Shown here: one piece after another, positions 35,747 through 47,469 of the stretch
Layout: the number at the start of each line of letters is the position of its first letter
Position numbering within the stretch: position 1 is the first letter of the stretch
Source of the DNA: Henricia sp. BOLD:AAB3569
Lineage: Eukaryota; Echinodermata; Asteroidea; Spinulosida; Echinasteridae
Length of the DNA: 64,000 bases
Direction of reading: 5' to 3'
NCBI GenBank assembly: GCA_037783545.1
Contig: JBBELK010000030.1
Coordinates: forward strand, 806,001 to 870,000
Notes under the pieces: model-generated
The model's input: the letters and a program-made list of their open reading frames with translations, nothing else
What the model was told of the DNA's origin: nothing
Databases searched by the model: none
Made by a program: the position numbers and the translations under genes

Positions 35747-35823
35747 ACTAAGACTTCTGATGCACCAGGCAGATGCTCTACCAACTGAGCTATATGTATA
35801 AAGCACAGTGGTATACACAGGTT
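35747..35823 (-). mobile_element. SINE family A head
   Basis: The reverse complement reads TATAGCTCAGTTGGTAGAGC, then ATCTGCCTGGTGCATCAGAA. The 3' part is missing. Confidence 0.7.
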
Positions 35824-38036
35824 TCCATACGAACCCAATTTTTCTCTTAGTGTTTTGCATGGATGTGTTTTTTTTGCAATTTGTTTGTACATATTACATG
35901 CAACAGCAATACTAAAAGAGCACAACTTTCAGATTTATATAATTTAAAGACAGGTCACTGACTAGCACACCTATATCTGGGCGAAAGACACTGCACTCCA
36001 TCCCGAGTATTCATAATGAACATACGTACACAAAGCGCCATGCGCTGGGAATAACTGAAGCGACACATCTTGTCACCAACCAATCTCCAATAACCAGTGA
36101 TAGCCCGGCTCAATTACAGTGCAGTAATTTGCTTCTCAGTCCAAGTCAAACATCCTGTCTCTTAACGACATGCTCATACAAACAGACTTGGTGGGTACCA
36201 AGTCCATGATTTTACGCATTTATTAGCCAATAAGGAATGATATGCTTCTTGTACACTTACACGTGCAATAGAACAGGCGAACTAAGTCAACATAAGGCCA
36301 TCAATGAGCCAAATTAAGCAAGATCAGATTTTTCTTTTTGCGCATACATTGTCTCACACAAAATTTAACTCAAGCCACTTGTTGCAAATCAAATTTGTGA
36401 AATATACTCAACAACAAAATTGCATATTTTTGCAACTGCCAATATTTTGAAAGTTAGCCACCAAAAAGCAGTGAAATTTAACACCATTCTTGTGAAGCAT
36501 TGTAAATTTCATCTGCAACAACTGTCTAGGCTTGTGACTTTTTTGGCCTGTCAGACATGTGTTATGTACATGTAACTTTTACGATCATCTCAAAATTTCA
36601 GATGAGAGTAGGTGTGCATTTCTTTGTTTGTTGAGTATATTTTATTTTCTGTGATCCTCCGACACTTGCTGTTGATGAACACCATTGATTGACATGCATA
36701 AACTTTCTGTAACACTTTCATAATGCCAACACTATACTCAACAAAATAAACTGAAGGACAGACCTTATCCCTCAAAATATGTTCAGGCACAGGTGATCAT
36801 GCTGAGCTACAGTGCAACTCAGTGATGTGCTGTGTGTTATGTTGACAACCAGTTGCATGTTAACATGATGATTTCTGTTCAAAATCCACTTCTTGACGAA
36901 TAACTGTAAAAATTATGATCCTTCAAATCTGCTGAGTTGTGTACCTGCGAGCTACCAGCATATTTCAGCAAGGATATTTCCCACAGTTCTTTCCCTTAAC
37001 TGCTCAAATTATCATGTTTGCAAAAAAAATGCAAGCCCAGCAAAATTCTAAACTTTCTTACATCATAGAGCAAGGAACAGTTCCTTGCTCTATGCTTACA
37101 TTAAGAACACACATATACATGTAGATGTATGCAATTAACATTTAAAAAAAAAAGTTTATCCTTGCATTATACATGTATGACCAATCATAAGCATATTCCA
37201 AATGATTCATAATGGATAAGCTGCCACAAAGCCTTAAAGAACATTACTTCTTTGTACTGATTTTTAAAATTTGAATCAAATGCAAAATTCATCTGCAACA
37301 CGTAAAAACAGTTTTTTATGTTCTCCACCATCACTGCACAAAATGAGCCAACAAAAGTACTTCACAAAAAGACAACCTTCAATTTACACATACCTTGAAA
37401 CCAACAGCCAATTTTCCCTCAGCTCTTATAATTCCACAAGTCTTCTGCAGACTTTCCCTCACAATAACTAGTGAATCCTTTTCAAAAGTTACACCAAGAA
37501 TACAACTTCACCAAGACAAACTTTTTTACCCTGTGCAGCTTCAGTCACATGCAGTCCACTGACTGTTTACAGACAGTGAGTGACAATGGTACACCTCTCC
37601 CAGCCACCCTGGTCAAGCTGTGATTTTCCCACAGGACAACAGTCCCATTGTGGTGTCTGTGGGTTCCCAATCACCACCCTGTTTCCAGGAACAATAGATT
37701 AGCCACTCAGATTAGGTGACTAATGACCAAAGAGTGCACACAAACACAGGCAGTGGGCATAATCATGTTTCATTCTTGTTCAAGTGTTTTGGAGTTATTA
37801 AACCAGTTGTTTATGTGTTGCAAAGAATAGTATCACCTTCAGTCCAGCGAAGGTCAAGTGCCTCTGTTACTATTGAACAAAACGGCATTCAATTCAAAGT
37901 GAAAAATGTAGGCTAAACTCATGTACAGCTGAATACAGAACTTGGTCTGTATTTTAATTAAAAATAAAAGAAAAATCCTATGAAATTCCAATCTGCCTTA
38001 ACAATAATATATTTTTTTCTGCAATAGCGTGTTTCA
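35824..38036. other. Unassigned intronic sequence
   Basis: No element recognised apart from a 31-bp hairpin at 37064-37094. Confidence 0.4.
37064..37094. repeat. Perfect 15-bp hairpin
   Basis: CATAGAGCAAGGAAC and its exact complement, separated by one base. Confidence 0.95.
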
Positions 38037-38190
38037 AGACCACCAGTTGGCTTCATAGATCAATTGGTATGGTGTCTGCACGTTATAAGCAGATGGTCCA
38101 CGGTTCGGATCCCGGTGAAGCCAAGTTGCTTTTCACGGCATCCAGATTTCCCAAAGTCATGGACATTTGTCCACATTTCTATTGAAGTAA
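38037..38190 (+). mobile_element. tRNA-derived SINE, family B
   Basis: CACCAGTTGGCTTCATAG, then TCAATTGGTATGGTGTCTGC, a B box GGTTCGGATCCC, GGTGAAGCCAAGTTG, and the tail ...CATCCAGATTTCCC..GGACATTTGTCCACATTT. It matches 60200-60345. Confidence 0.85.
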
Positions 38191-38982
38191 AAATTTTCCC
38201 ACATACAATTCTAGAATTTCACAGAGCGAACCATGGAAAGGATCCATTAAATGACCATGGGATGGAGAAAAAAAAATCAGACCAAAATCTTGCAGAAAGT
38301 TGAAGAAACTAATCTTCTACAAAGTACAAAAATAGTCAGCACACAAAGGCATGCCAAAAAATGCACAGGCATTCTGTGTAAAATACAGCACTTATGTCCT
38401 GTGGAAATTTAAAAGATCTAAACAAAAATTTTCTTTTAGTGACCCTGGGATCTAACTCCTTGACCCAGCCCACTAACAATTAGCAGGTGTCAGGTGTAAA
38501 CACACAGGTGTAAAAGGACTGGTCATTGTCCTGGTGACCAAAGGGTACCAATTATCATGATTCATCAACTACCCTGGAATAGCCAGCAGCACTTCTAAAT
38601 GTGCTAATTGTCTAGTCAATAGGTAGGGCATGATAAAAAGAAATTCTGCTTGGCCAAACAGCAAAAAGTGTTTATCTCTGAAGATAAACACTAATAAACA
38701 GGATTGTTGAGGCCACTAGTTAGTGTTTAGGCTTTGGCGTGGGTGTGGGAACAGTCATAGCATAGGAAAGCAACATACCAGTTTATTAAGACATGAATAC
38801 AAAGGAAAAGATGGGACCCATGCATTTGTTTTTTTACCAAGATAGCCACCGAAATGATGGCAAAATGCATGCAAATCAAGCATTCACTCAATGTCATGGA
38901 AGTAACAATTTAAATTAAATTATTTATTTTTATATTATAGTTAGAAAATAGTACAGTTCTTAGGATTACTCCAGAATATAGC
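38191..38982. other. Unassigned intronic sequence
   Basis: No repeat pair or exon recognised. Confidence 0.4.
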
Positions 38983-39110
38983 AGATGGTTTAGTTGGTAG
39001 AGCACCGGTGCATTAAACTTGAAGCTCGGGTTCGAATCCCAATTTTCTGTTCTCCATTGAAATCAAACCTGACAATTTATTGTCCACATTTCTGTCAAAT
39101 TAATTCATCC
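38983..39110 (+). mobile_element. tRNA-derived SINE, family C
   Basis: GGTTTAGTTGGTAGAGCACC, then GGGTTCGAATCCCAATTTTC. The tail has a TTTATTGTCCACATTTCTGT word resembling the family B tail, with an unrelated middle. Confidence 0.75.
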
Positions 39111-39165
39111 CAGCAGTCCTAAAATTAACCAAGACATAGTTAGTGAAATCTAATTGGGGCAAGGT

Positions 39166-39300
39166 TGGCAAGGGTTTGGGTCATATCCTAAGTGATCTCT
39201 TGGAGAAGTGGTTATCTCATGAAGGGTTTATCCCTCTGTAGGGCTTGCTAAGCTCACGTGATAGCCAATCCCAATCACTGAGGAACAACATGCAAATACT
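39166..39300 (+). repeat. Segment preceding SINE B, repeated elsewhere
   Basis: TAAGTGATCTCTTGG..AAG.GGTTATCTCAT through TGATAGCCAATCCCAATCA matches, in reverse, 47336-47450, which likewise adjoins a SINE B copy. It is therefore a 5' extension of the repeat. Confidence 0.75.
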
Positions 39301-39307
39301 GTGTTTT

Positions 39308-39580
39308 GACACCACCAGTTGGCTTCACGCTCAATTGGTAGGATGTCTACAGGTTAAAGGCAGAGGCTCATCAGCAAAGCGCGCGCTCCGATTTCGTGCC
39401 ACGAAATACGCAGCTTCATGCCTTTGCTATGGAGCTGCGTAATTCTTGGGATGAATTTGGCGCGCGCGCATTGCTGACGAGCCTGTGCCTTTAAGCAGAA
39501 GGTTTACGGTTCAAATCCCAGTGGAGCCAAGTTGTAATTTCACTGTATACATTCAGATTCCCTAACCAAATTTGTCCATA
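39308..39580 (+). mobile_element. SINE family B split by a TTAA element
   Basis: The head (CACCAGTTGGCTTCACGCTC, AATTGGTAGGATGTCTACAG) stops at 39353. The rest (GCAGAAGGTTTACGGTTC, AAATCCCAGTGGAGCCAAGT) resumes at 39495. Confidence 0.9.
39354..39494. mobile_element. Palindromic TTAA MITE, family a, copy 1
   Basis: A 141-bp element with TTAA at 39354-39357 and 39491-39494. Ends TTAAAGGCAGAGGCTCATCA and GACGAGCCTGTGCCTTTAA. Nearly the whole element is one inverted repeat. Without it the site reads GGTTAAGCAGAAGG, as in the intact SINE at 60245. Confidence 0.93.
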
Positions 39581-40211
39581 TCGAAATTAATTTCAGGCAG
39601 TCTGGGCTCTCATGAATTTTTATAACTGTCCATTATTTTAATGACTTGACTGTCAGTTGCACTATCTTGCAGAAGTTCAACATGCAACCCAAGGGATATT
39701 CAAGAATATGGCCGAGACTGGACTTTGCACTTTTCGTACCTGACCTGTTATAAATTTTTCCACTCAATTTTCGCCCACTCAGTCAGGACTGTGTCCCATC
39801 TTTATATCCAGACCTATGACGAAAGCCGGAAAGACAACGTGTGTAGCATATGGCATGAAGGAACAGCCCTAATGGTCAGCCAAGATGAGAGACTATTAAT
39901 CATGGGGGATCCCAAGGGGAAATGGTGGAATCTTCCTTTCCCAAGAGGCCAATGCTAAACACATCAGGAAAAGTAGCATGTAGCTGGCATCTACTCGTGC
40001 CACTGTTGCCCACTGAAATGCACAACTTAAATCTGAATCTTCGTTCATTCCTCATGAAAACAGTTTCCATATGTATGTAATATATTTCAATTTGCCATAT
40101 AGGATGTTTCCGAAGGGATTGGCTAAATAAGATTTGCTTTTAGTCCCAAGTGTGATTGCCCAGGGTCTACAAATTGTATAGGGATACCATGATGAAACAG
40201 AGCACAGATAC
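39581..40211. other. Unassigned intronic sequence
   Basis: No repeat pair or exon recognised. Confidence 0.4.
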
Positions 40212-40612
40212 CCTGTTTACACTCGATCCCGAGCTCGGGGTCGAACACCGAGCTTGGGATCAGCTCCGGATCACAAACCGAGTGTAAACGCTCTCAGGGC
40301 CAAATTGGCTCGGATCAGACCGCGAGATCTTGGTCTCGCGTTGGCGGAGAGTCGAATCTCAAGCTATCAGGATCAGTTTGCGGATAGATAAGCAATTAAT
40401 CTTTAGTTTCTTTACCGCATCCGCCCCACAGCCATTTCAAAGGAAAAGCCCGCGAAATTCAAGTGGCCTTGCACACTGTACTTCTGGTGCCGCGTACTTC
40501 AAGATCAACTACAGAATGTAAACGCGACACTCCGAATCATTGCGGTTAACACTGACGCATTCTTATCAGGGGATCAATCTTGATCCCGAGCTAGGGACCA
40601 GTGTAAACATGG
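40212..40612 (-). mobile_element. GAGCTCGGG foldback element, copy 2
   Basis: Ends CCTGTTTACACTCGATCCCG and AGTGTAAACATGG. It is aligned end to end with 16510-16881 in the opposite orientation. Confidence 0.88.
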
Positions 40613-41202
40613 TGAGAGTCCCCTATATGGCTCGACACTTTTGGACTAGGCTTCAGAATAAGCATTAAAACAGTATATGGCCTCATGAATCGGACAACAC
40701 CTTTAATAATTGTTTATATAAAATACCCAAAACATGACCAACATGATTCAATAAACTAGTGCAATCTTCTAAATGAAACTTTTCTTGAACTAGATTTTTG
40801 CTCATAATATAATTTGAATTGACGTTTGTAAAACATGCATCAAAAAGTCCCATTTTGGCTCCCGCTTTTATGAATAAGACCCACAAAGAATTGGCTGTTA
40901 CTGTCTAATGTTTCAAGTTCAAAGATATTTAAATAACGTGCGAGAATTTATGTACTGCTGTACATGAGCTATGTGACATTGCTTTCACCCTGACTCATCT
41001 GACAAGGAGAGGCTTCCCAAGTTACGTTTGATGAACAACTGCATGATGGAAAATGTATGTGAAGCTATCTGACAAATGCCATTTGAAAAACAGGACTAAT
41101 ATGTATACACGCTACTGAGTGGTATTTTTGTTGTATTCTGAAGAAAAAGCTATAGCAGAAAACAAGCATTCAACTGTGCTATAACTTGTCATGTTAAATC
41201 AG
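40613..41202. other. Unassigned intronic sequence
   Basis: No repeat pair or exon recognised. Confidence 0.4.
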
Positions 41203-41235
41203 GGTGTATCATAGCTCAGCTGATAGATCATCTAA
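41203..41235 (+). mobile_element. SINE family A head, cut by the next element
   Basis: GTATCATAGCTCAGCTGATA..TCATCTAA stops where TATAGGTTTCACAC begins. Confidence 0.65.
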
Positions 41236-41915
41236 TATAGGTTTCACACTACTCTTCACTTACCCGGGTAATTAGTTACCCGGGTAGTAGTCCATACCCG
41301 GGTACAAACTAACCTGGACAATGCATAGTTCCGACCCGTCAATCAACCGAACCCGCCGACCAATCACAACAGAGCCAGCAGATGTCACCCACATAGGTCA
41401 AAGTGCACTGTACGCTCACAACAACATGATCACGCGATATGTTCTGCCGGCCCCATACAATTTGTACAGTGTTGTATGCGACGATCCAGGTGAATTTTTG
41501 GTTTCAAGGCCGGTCGTTTCGTTGTTCAAAGGTATGAAAGCTATATTTCGTGATGATATGATATCCCTGTATTACTGGCCCTTTACTCAGTGTGTTCTAA
41601 GATAACTGTTGACCCTGAAACATGAATACCTTTGAGTTTTCTTCAATGAATCTGTGCTTTCCGTTGAAAGTCCCATTGCTTTGTGCGTTGTGTGTCGCTA
41701 TTTTTGACGATAGCGTGTGAGCCATAGCAACAATGTCCAAGGGGGCGGGGTTAACTGGGCAAAATCGGAACTATGCATTGGTTTCACACTACAAAATGAA
41801 CCCCACAATTCTGCTTGCCCGCTTTAGTGCACACCCGGGTAATTTGTGATTCGCATTCAGACTATACGAACGGCAACCCAGAGAATATGCATTGCTAACC
41901 ACTAAGCATTACGTC
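41236..41915 (+). mobile_element. CCCGGG-rich foldback element, copy 2, interrupted
   Basis: 41236-41320 and 41779-41905 align with 3979-4175. The piece between them is the inserted element at 41321-41778. Similarity ends soon after GAGAATATGCATTGCTAACC, so the right half is missing. Confidence 0.85.
41321..41778. mobile_element. Element nested in the CCCGGG element
   Basis: Inverted ends ATGCATAGTTCCGA and TCGGAACTATGCAT. It is absent from the paralogous site at 4054-4071. It holds a 94-codon open frame (41321-41605) of unknown meaning. The target duplication is not clear. Confidence 0.8.
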
Positions 41916-42049
41916 TTCAGAATGAAAATGCCAAAAAAAGTATCGCTTACTCCTGTGTTTAACCGACTTCATTTATAGATCCAGTCAAATTAAATGTCAA
42001 CAGCTGTGCAGGTTTGGATTTTTGTTTTTTTTCCATTACCAAACTCTGA

Positions 42050-42385
42050 TGTACCGTGGCTGAGTGGTTAGGGCCATTGACTCGCAATCATGGGTGAAAA
42101 CTTGGGGTTGCGGGTTCGAATCCGGCTGCGGTACCTGTGCCCTTGGGCAAGGCACTCAACCACACTTGCTCCATCCTTCGGAAGGGATGTAAAGCCGTTG
42201 GTCCAGTGTGTTAGGTAATTGGTAACGCACTCTAAAGATCCCAGAGCATTCTTTCGTAAAGAGCAAGGGGATTCCCCGGTGTCTCTGGCCATTTATAATT
42301 CTAATTCTTAATGGGTTTCCTCACGCTTACGAGTGACAGTGCAATGAGCACTATTGAGGAATCCTTGGTATGAATACCAGAAAGA

Positions 42386-42423
<38 letters not shown>
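42050..42423 (+). mobile_element. tRNA-derived SINE, family D, full length
   Basis: The head has TGTACCGTGGCTGAGTGGTT and GCGGGTTCGAATCCGGCTGC. The body has GCCCTTGGGCAAGGCACTCA and ..TTGCTCCATCC. The tail has ATGGGTTTCCTCACGCTTAC, GAGCACTATTGAGGAATCCT and an (AAT)n run at 42386-42423. Fragments are at 47818-47949 and 59852-60012. Confidence 0.9.
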
Positions 42424-43124
42424 CTCAATTTCTCTGTTACAACCTAAAGCAAATGCCATGTCTTTCCAATGACCACTATTAAGATTGTTAATACAGCAAA
42501 CACACGTGATACTGACAACATTATCTGCAGTAAAATGTGCAGATTTAATTTCCTGCTCTTCGCAATGAACAAAGATCAGCGATGGAACAACCCAACTCAC
42601 AGGAAATTAACTCAGATAATGCAATTCAGATTGAAAAATCAATCTTAAAAAGAAAACAATAACATTTACCGAGACGGGTGAGAATGTTAAAAAGTGCAAT
42701 ATGTAGGGGCCCAATTTTTTAATTTCTACATGGAACGGATACCTCAAATTAAATACATGTACAAGAAATTGTCAGTACACCTGTCTATACAAGTAAAAAT
42801 AAACTCTATTCAAAAGAACTGAGGTTTGGTAGATCTTAAATTAATTTTGAATTTTCAATCCTAAATTAATTTTGAATTGAAAAATGCCTGCTTCAATGCC
42901 CAGTGTATATCCTTTGTAAATAACAGTGAGGTTTTAGGTCACACACACAGTTTAGGCAAAACGACAACTTTTAGTGAATTTTGCAGTATCGGTATGCATG
43001 ACTAGCCTTTAGACAAATATCCCAAGTGTAGTTTTGTTGTCTACACTGATAACAGCGCATCTACATTGTACACCTCAGAGAAAAATGGATAGCGAGAGGT
43101 TAAGATTGTGAGGTTTGACATAAT
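42424..43124. other. Unassigned intronic sequence
   Basis: No repeat pair or exon recognised. A local AATTTTGAATT duplication lies near 42840-42880. Confidence 0.4.
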
Positions 43125-43330
43125 CAGAGGCGGATCCAGGGGGCGTGGGGGGCGCACGCCCTCCCTTTTCAAAAAAAAATATTGCCCCAGATCGCACCAC
43201 AGAGCATCTAGAATCCATCTAGAAGCCGTTAGGGCTTCGCGCTATATGGGCTCGCTATTTCATTGTCATCAGCATTTCATGCTTAAAAATTTCACGCACC
43301 CCCCTTTTCAAAATCCTGGATCCGCCCCTG
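43125..43330. mobile_element. hAT-like MITE with GGCGGATCCAG ends
   Basis: CAGAGGCGGATCCAGGGGG and CCTGGATCCGCCCCTG bound the element. Poly-G/A next to the ends (CCCTTTTCAAAA on both sides) is typical of this widespread MITE type. The flanks ATAATCA and GTAATCA suggest but do not prove a duplication. Confidence 0.85.
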
Positions 43331-44081
43331 GTAATCACTAACCGTGCACGCCGAAACCTCACTACATGTATGTCTTTAATCCATTTCCAGTAAGTATAAG
43401 CTTTGACTACGTGTAATTTCTTACGAGTTTTCCCTTTCCTAAAGATCAGATTATATAAATTCTGTCCATTTTCTGTAATCTTGGAAAATCAGTAGCCCGA
43501 CATTTGCTCCAAGGAACCCAGCTTTTAGTTCAAAGAGCAAGTATACCAGCTGGTGGGTCAAGAATTAATCAAGAAATTCGTCCCGGAAACCACTTTTGCG
43601 AGGCTAGCATACCTTTACACTGCAGACTATGGCCTGTGGCCCCACCTGTATGCATGAACATCGAGATCTAAAGCCAACAAGAAACCAAGCCGACCTCCGC
43701 TGAAGGAGCGATGCACTGCATTTTAACTAGCTCTGGAGGCTTGGGAATCTCCCGTTTCAAATTGCCTACGGATGGATCAAGCCAAAGCAGCAGAATATTT
43801 ACGTCTTTTTGGCAGAATAGATGAATAAATCTCAAGGGAGGTAAAAGATGATGGCTGGGGATGTGGCGGTAAATTGGGTTGGAATCTGAATTCAATTTGG
43901 TGGGGGAAACTGCTGGAAAGGGAAGATTTAGCGATGTATTTGTGATAAAAACAGGAGGTTCATGTGCAGGAGGACTATCGGGCTAAAAACGGTAAAACTA
44001 ACAGCCCGTATTTAGATCTGGGACTAATTCAGCATTTTTTTTAAAATAAAATAATTATTTTTAAAAGGCTAACTTTAAAGC
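43331..44081. other. Unassigned intronic sequence
   Basis: No repeat pair recognised. 43680-43900 is GC-balanced and repeat-free. Confidence 0.35.
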
Positions 44082-44512
44082 TCAATTCGTCGGTGACACC
44101 ACGAAGTGACACACACAAACTCGGGTTGAAAATGACGTTAGCATGTAATTTTCACGGCGTGACACGCAAATACTGCTAATGTGTGTTGTGAACATTTTTG
44201 TTTTCATCTATCTTAAATTAACTAATTAGAGAGTGTTTTGGTTACATTTTTATTATATCTTATAAGTAAATAGAGTAAGTTTTTCATTTAAAGCATTTTT
44301 CATGCGTTTTCCATGTTTTTTGTCGAATAAATCTACCTAAAAATCGTTGCATTTTGAGTCGGTGTGCGAAGAGTGTGCATGCACACATATAATGCGTGTC
44401 AGTTTGTAAAAAGGTTTGGCCCTGGCCCCACCCCACCTGTGCGTTTCCACTTAAAGTGACACACAACAGTACTGCACTTGGGTGTTAGTTCATGATGTCG
44501 GCGACAAATTGA
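44082..44512. mobile_element. MITE with ACCACGAAGTGACA ends, copy 2
   Basis: A 431-bp element with ends TCAATTCGTCGGTGACACCA and GATGTCGGCGACAAATTGA. It aligns along its length with 8302-8708. Confidence 0.87.
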
Positions 44513-44528
44513 TATTTAGAGAGTTTAT

Positions 44529-45783
44529 GGGTCATTCTTCAATAAGTGTCTATTTTTGGCCTTAAGAAATCGTGGAAAAAAAGTTGTTCAAATGTTGATT
44601 ATTTTTAGTGGAACATGATCATTAAGGTACACAACAACTATAATTAACGTTCGGCACAATCTTTAGGGGAGTTTTATTTAATTTCATTAACATTAACTTT
44701 TCAGTGTTGTAGCATAGGAAAAATGTGCTAAAATCATATCCGTCACACTTTCGTGACGGAAATGACGAATTTTGACAGTGACTTCGGAAACTGAGTAAAT
44801 TCAAACAAGAGAATTTAAAGTTTAAACATAGAATAACAACCAGTGAACAGAGGGCTTTGAACATAATATAACGCAACTTATTGTCCTCATTTTATTGCCA
44901 TTATTGGCAAATGAAAATGCGAAAACAAATCAGATATGACACTCCAAAATATCGTGACGGAGATGACCCAAAATGCCAAAAAATCATCTCCATCACGGCA
45001 AAAAGTGATGGAACTGACTGTGACGGATATGACTAAATACACAATTAAACTTTTATAACACCACCCACAGTCTGTTTGAAGCCCAAATACAACAGAAGCT
45101 TGGAAGTTTGCAAAATTGTGATCGTTTGCATGAATACTTTTAAAGATTAAAAACACAAATCAGATATGTTATAAAGCGTTCGGAGATGACGTTGAATAAA
45201 GGTACTATTGTAATTTGTTGAGAAAGTCCACAATTCCTTGGCTATTACGGGTTGCAGTCTTCTTTAATGGGTTATTTCTTGCTATATAGGCTCCGAGGTA
45301 TCCGATGGACTAATGCAAGTCTTGTTCATGGTCAGTTCTCTATCAGATATGATGCTCCAAAATATCGTGACGGAGATGACCACAAATCCAGGGACACGAT
45401 TTTTGACTTTTAAAATGTCAGATTTCATGCAAATATGGTTTAATGATGTAATTTTAAATTTTGCATTTGGAGGAGACCAACTATACTTGGCTTTTGGTAG
45501 TATAATTATTTTTTTAAGCTGCTTATTTTAAAAATTATGGCAATGGGGAAATTTTGAGAGACACCACCGGGACATGCGTTTTTGGGGTATTTTGAAGGTT
45601 CATCGTAAAAAATAAGCACCCTGTCGATTTTTTTCAAGAATTTCTACCACTGCATATAATCATAAATATGTTAAAGATTATTTTACCACTTAAAAATAAT
45701 ATTTTCATTATATAGTTTTTGAGATGTAGCATCTCAAAGTGTCGGGATGTGCACGAAAATAGACACTTACTGAAGAATGACCC
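44529..45783. mobile_element. 1.25-kb element with GGGTCATTCTTCA ends
   Basis: Terminal inverted repeats of about 28 bp, GGGTCATTCTTCAATAAGTG and CACTTACTGAAGAATGACCC. The interior has at least five copies of a CGTGACGGAGATGAC-type word on both strands. No frame longer than 100 codons. It lies between two other elements. No superfamily assignment. Confidence 0.8.
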
Positions 45784-45793
45784 TCATACGCTA

Positions 45794-45924
45794 TAGACCA
45801 TTTGCATCAGCAGCCATGACAGGGGGCAGGTTTTCATATTCAAATGATGTGACAATAGATATACAAAGTACCTACTTGTGCATGACGCACGCTCCCTGTC
45901 ATGGCCGCCCACGCAAAGGGTCTA
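45794..45924. mobile_element. TA-target MITE, TAGACC family 2
   Basis: Ends TAGACCATTTGCATCAGCAG and GCAAAGGGTCTA. CCATGACAGGGGGC and CCCTGTCATGGCCGCC are inverted inside. 131 bp. Confidence 0.85.
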
Positions 45925-46790
45925 TTGCCAAATCAAGAAAAAGAGCAGTAGTAGTTTTTTTAGTATAGAGGATAAGGGTGCACTCTCTCCACCCCGTGCT
46001 CACTAACATTTGTATGCAAATTCTTCCATCTATGCTAATCAAGACAATTTTACGATCGCAATTACCAGTACCAGAAGCTTGGGTGACTCAATGTTCAGCA
46101 ATTTTCAAGCAGGAACATTACTGCCCATATTTCTACAAGCTTTTCAATGATTGCCATAAAAAACCTTGATATTAGGTCATTTTTAATTTTGCTCTTAATC
46201 GCTGGGTTTCCCTCGTTTGCCATACCACACGCAAAAATTACGAGGACGATGTTCCCATGCGATACGCTTCTGGGCCATAAACCTGTCAGTGTAATGCCAT
46301 CCCTACCGGTATAATTATCGCTTGGGCATCTGTTGCAGAGATTACTCCAACAATCGTTGTGGAAATGAATTTGACGCACACTTCAAGTAATTTTGCCCAG
46401 AAAAATAATCTCGAAACGAACCGTAGAATATTACTCTGATGAGATTGCACACGTACATACAAGTACCAATCTGACCGATGCATCATTGTAATTATGGCAC
46501 CTGTGTTGAACAATCTAAGATGCTTCAATATTTTATTCCTGAAAAGAAGGAATCCGACTCTTGACTCTTGACTTATGTTTGAAGCTAATTTTTGGTTCTA
46601 ATTTGGCTTTTTATATAGGAAAAGGTGTCATCCAGACATCATACCAATTTTACTTTAAAATACTGTTTAAACTTGTTTCTGTGCAACTTTTCGGCTGACA
46701 CGGTGTATTTGAACAGTTTTAAAAGTTGCATCAGATTGTATTAATCTAAAACTGCTATTTTGTTTAGCTTAAAAACCTTTAGTATTATAG
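45925..46790. other. Unassigned intronic sequence
   Basis: No repeat pair or exon recognised. Confidence 0.4.
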
Positions 46791-47036
46791 CCAGGGGCCA
46801 ATTTCATAAAGCTGTTTCGCAAAAAAATTTGCTCAATCAAAAACTTGTTTGCTTCATAAAAATGGGTTAATAGTCAAAATTGTATGCCCACTTGTGTTCT
46901 TAGCAAAAATAGCAGATATTCTTGTGAAAAACACAAATCGACATGCAATTTTGACTATTAACCTATTTTTATAAAGCAAACTAATTTTTGATTAAGCAAA
47001 TTTCTGCTAAACAGCTTTATGAAATTGTGCCCAGGG
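46791..47036. mobile_element. GGGGCCAATTTCAT MITE, copy 2
   Basis: Ends CCAGGGGCCAATTTCATAAA and TTATGAAATTGTGCCCAGGG. The arms carry AATAGTCAAAATTG and its complement. It aligns with 19009-19243. Confidence 0.85.
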
Positions 47037-47189
47037 CAGTTGGCCCGCTGGCGGAGTTGCTTTAGAGAAGGTTGAACACATTTTCAAAAAATCTGTGCGA
47101 TGTTGTCAGAAATGGTACATAGTATAACAATTTGGACAGTATACTCAACTGTTCTGTTGCAATTATTTACTTTTTAAGAAGAAATGTGG

Positions 47190-47465
47190 AACTTCTCATC
47201 CATGACTTTGGACGAGGAGCTTGGACGAAGAATCTGGATGCAGTGAAAAACAACTTGGCTCTACCGGGATTCAAATCACAGACCCTCATCTTAACGTGCA
47301 GATGCCTTACCTATATTGAGTTATGAAGCCTCGCTGATTTGGATTGGCTATCACTTGAGCTCAACAAGCCCTGCAGAGTGATTTAAATCCTTTAATAAGA
47401 TAACCACCCTTCCCAGAGATCACTCACTTAAGATACAGCCAGGCTTGCCACACTCAGCATTGACT
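47190..47465 (-). mobile_element. SINE family B with 5' extension
   Basis: The reverse complement runs from the extension (TGATAGCCAATCCAAATCAG) into GGCTTCATAACTCAATATAG, CATCTGCACGTTAAGATGAG, AATCCCGGTAGAGCCAAGTT and the tail CACTGCATCCAGATTC. Confidence 0.8.
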
Positions 47466-47469
47466 AATA

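Noticed and set aside
41321-41605. 94-codon frame at the start of the nested element
   Set aside because: No known domain and no second copy here to test conservation; kept only as a note.
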